Translations under genes and position numbers: made by a program
Notes under the pieces: generated by a model
What the model was told of the DNA's origin: nothing
Database searches by the model: none
Seen by the model: only the letters and a program-made list of their open reading frames with translations
Shown here: piece by piece, positions 61,201 to 64,000 of the stretch
Numbering within the stretch: position 1 is the stretch's first letter
Layout: each line of letters starts with the position of its first letter
NCBI GenBank assembly: GCA_024721245.1
Contig: CM045570.1
Coordinates: 186,001-250,000 of the forward strand
Length of the DNA stretch: 64,000 nt
Source of the DNA: Mitragyna speciosa
Lineage: Eukaryota > Streptophyta > Magnoliopsida > Gentianales > Rubiaceae
Reading direction: 5' to 3'

Positions 61201-64000
61201 AACATGGGAAAGACAATGATTCCTACCAGCATATAAATTTCGCACTATAATAAAAAGACAATCATACCATTGAAGCTGTTTGTGAAGTCGTCTGAGGTGT
61301 CCCTGCTGCTCCTTGGCCAAGGACAGGGGGTTTAGAAGCGACCAGATTTGTTGATGAAACTGCCGCAATAACAGAATTTGAGCTTATAGGCTGAATTGTA
61401 CTTTTGGTAGGATCAGCAGATTTTTGTTGTTCCATCTTAATTATATTCATCCATATAGAAGGATTTACAGCTATATCTTTCAAAAGAGAATGCAATGAAG
61501 TCGTGGCGCTGGAAGAAGTCACTGGTATGCTCTCATTTCCGTTGACTGTTACATTGGGCATAATGCTTCCAGAACTGATTCCAGTTACTGAAAATTCAGC
61601 CCTCCTAGGACCATTTCCAGTGCTATCTAGTGAATGGCTTTGGTTTGTTGTACCTAAACCAACTGTGCCTCTATCCTCTAACCAACCACCAGTCCCAGTC
61701 ACAGCATGCATATCATTCACAATCCGGATATCAGTCTGCTCATGTCTCTGTCTTTTTAATGCAGGACCATCCAGAACCAGCTCGTCAACTGTTTTCTGCT
61801 TTCTTGAAGTTATCATGCCCCCAACAGGTTCAACTTTAGGTTCATTATTGACCACAGGCAAATGATGGTTTGGAGAAGCAGCATCTGAATTCACCAATCG
61901 AAGCCTGGGATCTCTACTTTTTGCCAAAGGTTTCAGTGATGCACTTGGCCCCGAACTCAAGGAGGCAGCGTTCCAAACATTTGCAAATCCTTCTCCAGTA
62001 AGAATATCAATCTTGGGAGCAGAAGAAACACTAGGCTGCCCCATCACTAATGGGCCCAGGGGCTTCATATCAATGTTTGAAGCACTGGCGACCTCCCCAC
62101 CGATATCACCATCCCCACTATCACCCTCTTCTGAAGGGGTTGGACTCGGAAGCCTGTCATTCATAAGAAAGGAACTTCGGCCAAACTTCTGTTGATAAGA
62201 AGAAACAGCTTTAACAGCATCAGTTTCATAAGGATGCATGACTTTATCTTTCTCAATAGCTACTCTAGGAATTGGCCACTCTGGTTTCAACAACCCATGT
62301 CCCCCTGCAAGCCCTTTTTCAATGGGCAAACAAGATTGTGGTACTCCTCGGGTTGGTGAAGGAAGGCTATCAGCATCATGATCCTTGTGAAGGTCTAGCA
62401 AAGGAAGACACAAACCTCTATACTTAGAATTCACTACTCTGGATTTTGCATATTCTGGTGATGTTTGTGGCACGTACTGATCTGATGACTCCACAGAAAT
62501 CGAGTCTATATCAACAATTTCTTTTGAAACTTTATTCAATCTTTCAGAAGGTTTAAGAAAATCATTCTTGGCTACCACCTCTACTTCTTGTATCTCTTTG
62601 TTAGTATGAGTGTTCTTGGATGATAAATCCAGATCAGAAATCATAGCTTCTATCTGCAAAGACAGACAGCATTATAACTTGCCATAACTACAAAACACTA
62701 TCACATCAAACAATAGTTAACCAAAACCACCTCTTTCAAGTGCTCAGCAGAGAACAACGGATGCTTTTTGCTAGATGCATGAGCTAATAACCTGTCAACA
62801 TATGCAAAAATTATTCAGCACAATTAATCCCCTTTCCAGACAAGTGGGAGGAGATGAAAATGGCCAAGAATGATAATAAATAGGTGTAATTTGAACCTTG
62901 ATATATACTCCTTGCTGAGTTCCTTCTGATTGTGGTCCATGGAGCAGAAAACCTGTCCAAAAAAATTCAGCCACTAGAACAAGAAAGGAACCAAAAAGTA
63001 TTGCTTGCAGCTAAGTGCAGACTCCATGAAAAGCTAATAGAAAATTTTTGGTAGGGCATTGCTATTGGACTAAATAAGCATCCAAGGAATCTTTTGAAAA
63101 CTTACAGTATTCACAGTTTTAATAGCGGTAAATGCAAGTTGAATAAGAACATCTTTTGCAGTCAAGATATTCTTCTCAGCCATATCCTGCATACTGTCCA
63201 ACAGGTTTTGCAATCTAGAAGACACTTCACCAAATGATCTATACATACAGAACAAGTAGGGGGAGGGAAGGAAACATATCAATGAAATTACTCAACCCAA
63301 TCACAAGTTTATTCATTTTAGCTGCAAGAGCTCAAACAACTTACTTCTCAGCCTCATCCGCAGTCACAGCCTCAAGCCCTCTTTTAATCAGATCAACCTG
63401 ATTATCCAAGTCAGCCTTCAAATCGTTCTCCTCGTTCACATCCCCATCTGTGTCAACAATCTCAGAGTCCAAATCAATTTCACCTTCTTCCAACTCCCCT
63501 TCCTCCTTCTCGTCGCTTTCTATGACAAAATTTTTCTTCTCACTGGGCGCAGCAGCAGCAGCATCATCAGCAGCAGAAGAAGACCCATCATCCTTATGTT
63601 TAGCAACATTGTTGTTGCTAGCATTACTATTGTTATCCTGACCTTCCGACCCGACCCGCTTTGAATTAGGAATGCTGTCATTGTTGTCAGCAGCAGTAGC
63701 TTTGGGAAACTTCATGACTATAATCTCATCCAAAGGCTTATTCTGCACGGCAGAAGCCCAAGCTATATTATGCAAACTGCCCGAATAATTCCTCGGTAAC
63801 CGATACTGATACAGATCCCTCATCGTCCAAAATCTAGGCTTCTGATTAGTGTTAGGGTGGTTGTTATTAGAAGTGTTATCCTGATGAAGATGATGATTGG
63901 TTGAATTGGCATTTATAGCTTTGGGAGTAGAAGGCTGAGCAGCGGCGGGCGGGGTGGCGGCTTCTTCGGCAGACGGCAGCTCTTTCTTCTTGAAGGCATC
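58238..64000 (-). CDS. CPL3: RNA polymerase II CTD phosphatase-like 3 (CPL3), 5' end outside the window
   Basis: Exons in transcript order: beyond 64000-63345, 63238-63106, 62952-62897, 62791-62731, 62653-61268, 60772-60167, 60068-59922, 59828-59560, 59482-59371, 59285-59028, 58464-58418, 58304-58238; 1265 residues in the window, frame entering as DAFKKKE. The N-terminal part has a conserved block (NIAWASAVQNKPLDEI) and an acidic stretch (EEGELEEGEIDLDSE). A large exon is Ser/Pro-rich and probably disordered. The FCP1 phosphatase domain begins at LCLVLDLDHTLLNSAK (about 60211-60167), whose DLDHT is the catalytic DxDxT. It continues through VIIDDSLRVWPHNKLNL. A C-terminal BRCT domain (LAGCRVVFSRVFP ... 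VTHVVANSLGTDKVNWAL ... HPGWVEASALLYRR) ends the protein. CPL3 dephosphorylates the Pol II CTD and represses ABA, stress and immune genes. The intron inside the phosphatase region uses a GC donor (aag|gcatga). Confidence 0.93.

Noticed and set aside
1..64000. CRISPR arrays, operons, ribosome binding sites, riboswitches
   Set aside because: The window is plant nuclear DNA; no regular spaced repeats of CRISPR type were seen.

Overview
The window is nuclear DNA of a flowering plant, almost certainly a eudicot. Its genes have many short exons and AT-rich introns. It carries GA/CT/TA microsatellites, LTR retrotransposons, a LINE and small hAT-like elements. Every protein gene I recognise is a plant gene. 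I cannot name the species.

Genes in order: (1) 4.4-11.5 kb, +, a complete 19-exon ACAP-type ARF-GAP of the VAN3/SCARFACE (AGD3) class (BAR, PH, ArfGAP, ankyrin). (2) 25.6-26.4 kb, +, a broken fragment of a CORYNE-like receptor pseudokinase. (3) 28.6-29.2 kb, +, LIR1, a small light-regulated chloroplast protein. (4) 30.1-32.1 kb, -, a seven-exon P-loop protein resembling the RAD51-paralogue-related ATPase SWSAP1. (5) 33.1-35.8 kb, -, an ICE1/SCREAM-type bHLH factor. (6) 39.9-43.2 kb, +, an NXD1 (NEOXANTHIN-DEFICIENT 1) homologue. (7) 43.7-46.9 kb, -, a serine carboxypeptidase-like protein of the SCPL45 kind. (8) 48.8-49.9 kb, -, a NETWORKED-like protein with a partial NAB domain. (9) 58.2 kb to beyond the right edge, -, CPL3, an RNA polymerase II CTD phosphatase. 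I rebuilt exons by eye from splice sites, reading frame and family motifs; in every complete model the exon lengths add up to a whole number of codons. The genes serve unrelated pathways and form no operon or cluster.

Two places are heavily invaded by transposons. From 12.8 to 25.4 kb there is a three-level nest. An approximately 2-kb hAT-like element (8-bp target duplication) was entered by a minus-strand Ty1/copia element (275-bp LTRs, 5-bp duplication). The RNase H region of that copia was then split by a 5.46-kb single LTR-like unit (5-bp duplication) which itself holds two tandem arrays and a hairpin. From 51.8 to 56.9 kb a decayed LINE holds a 2.23-kb apparent solo LTR and a 1.2-kb hAT-like element. 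A third hAT-like element lies at 37.4 kb.

I found no new multi-gene system. The items most worth a second look are the nests, three separate genes with GC-AG introns, the SWSAP1-like gene, the NAB protein lacking the usual tryptophan-rich start, and a strong G-quadruplex motif just upstream of the ICE1-like start codon.
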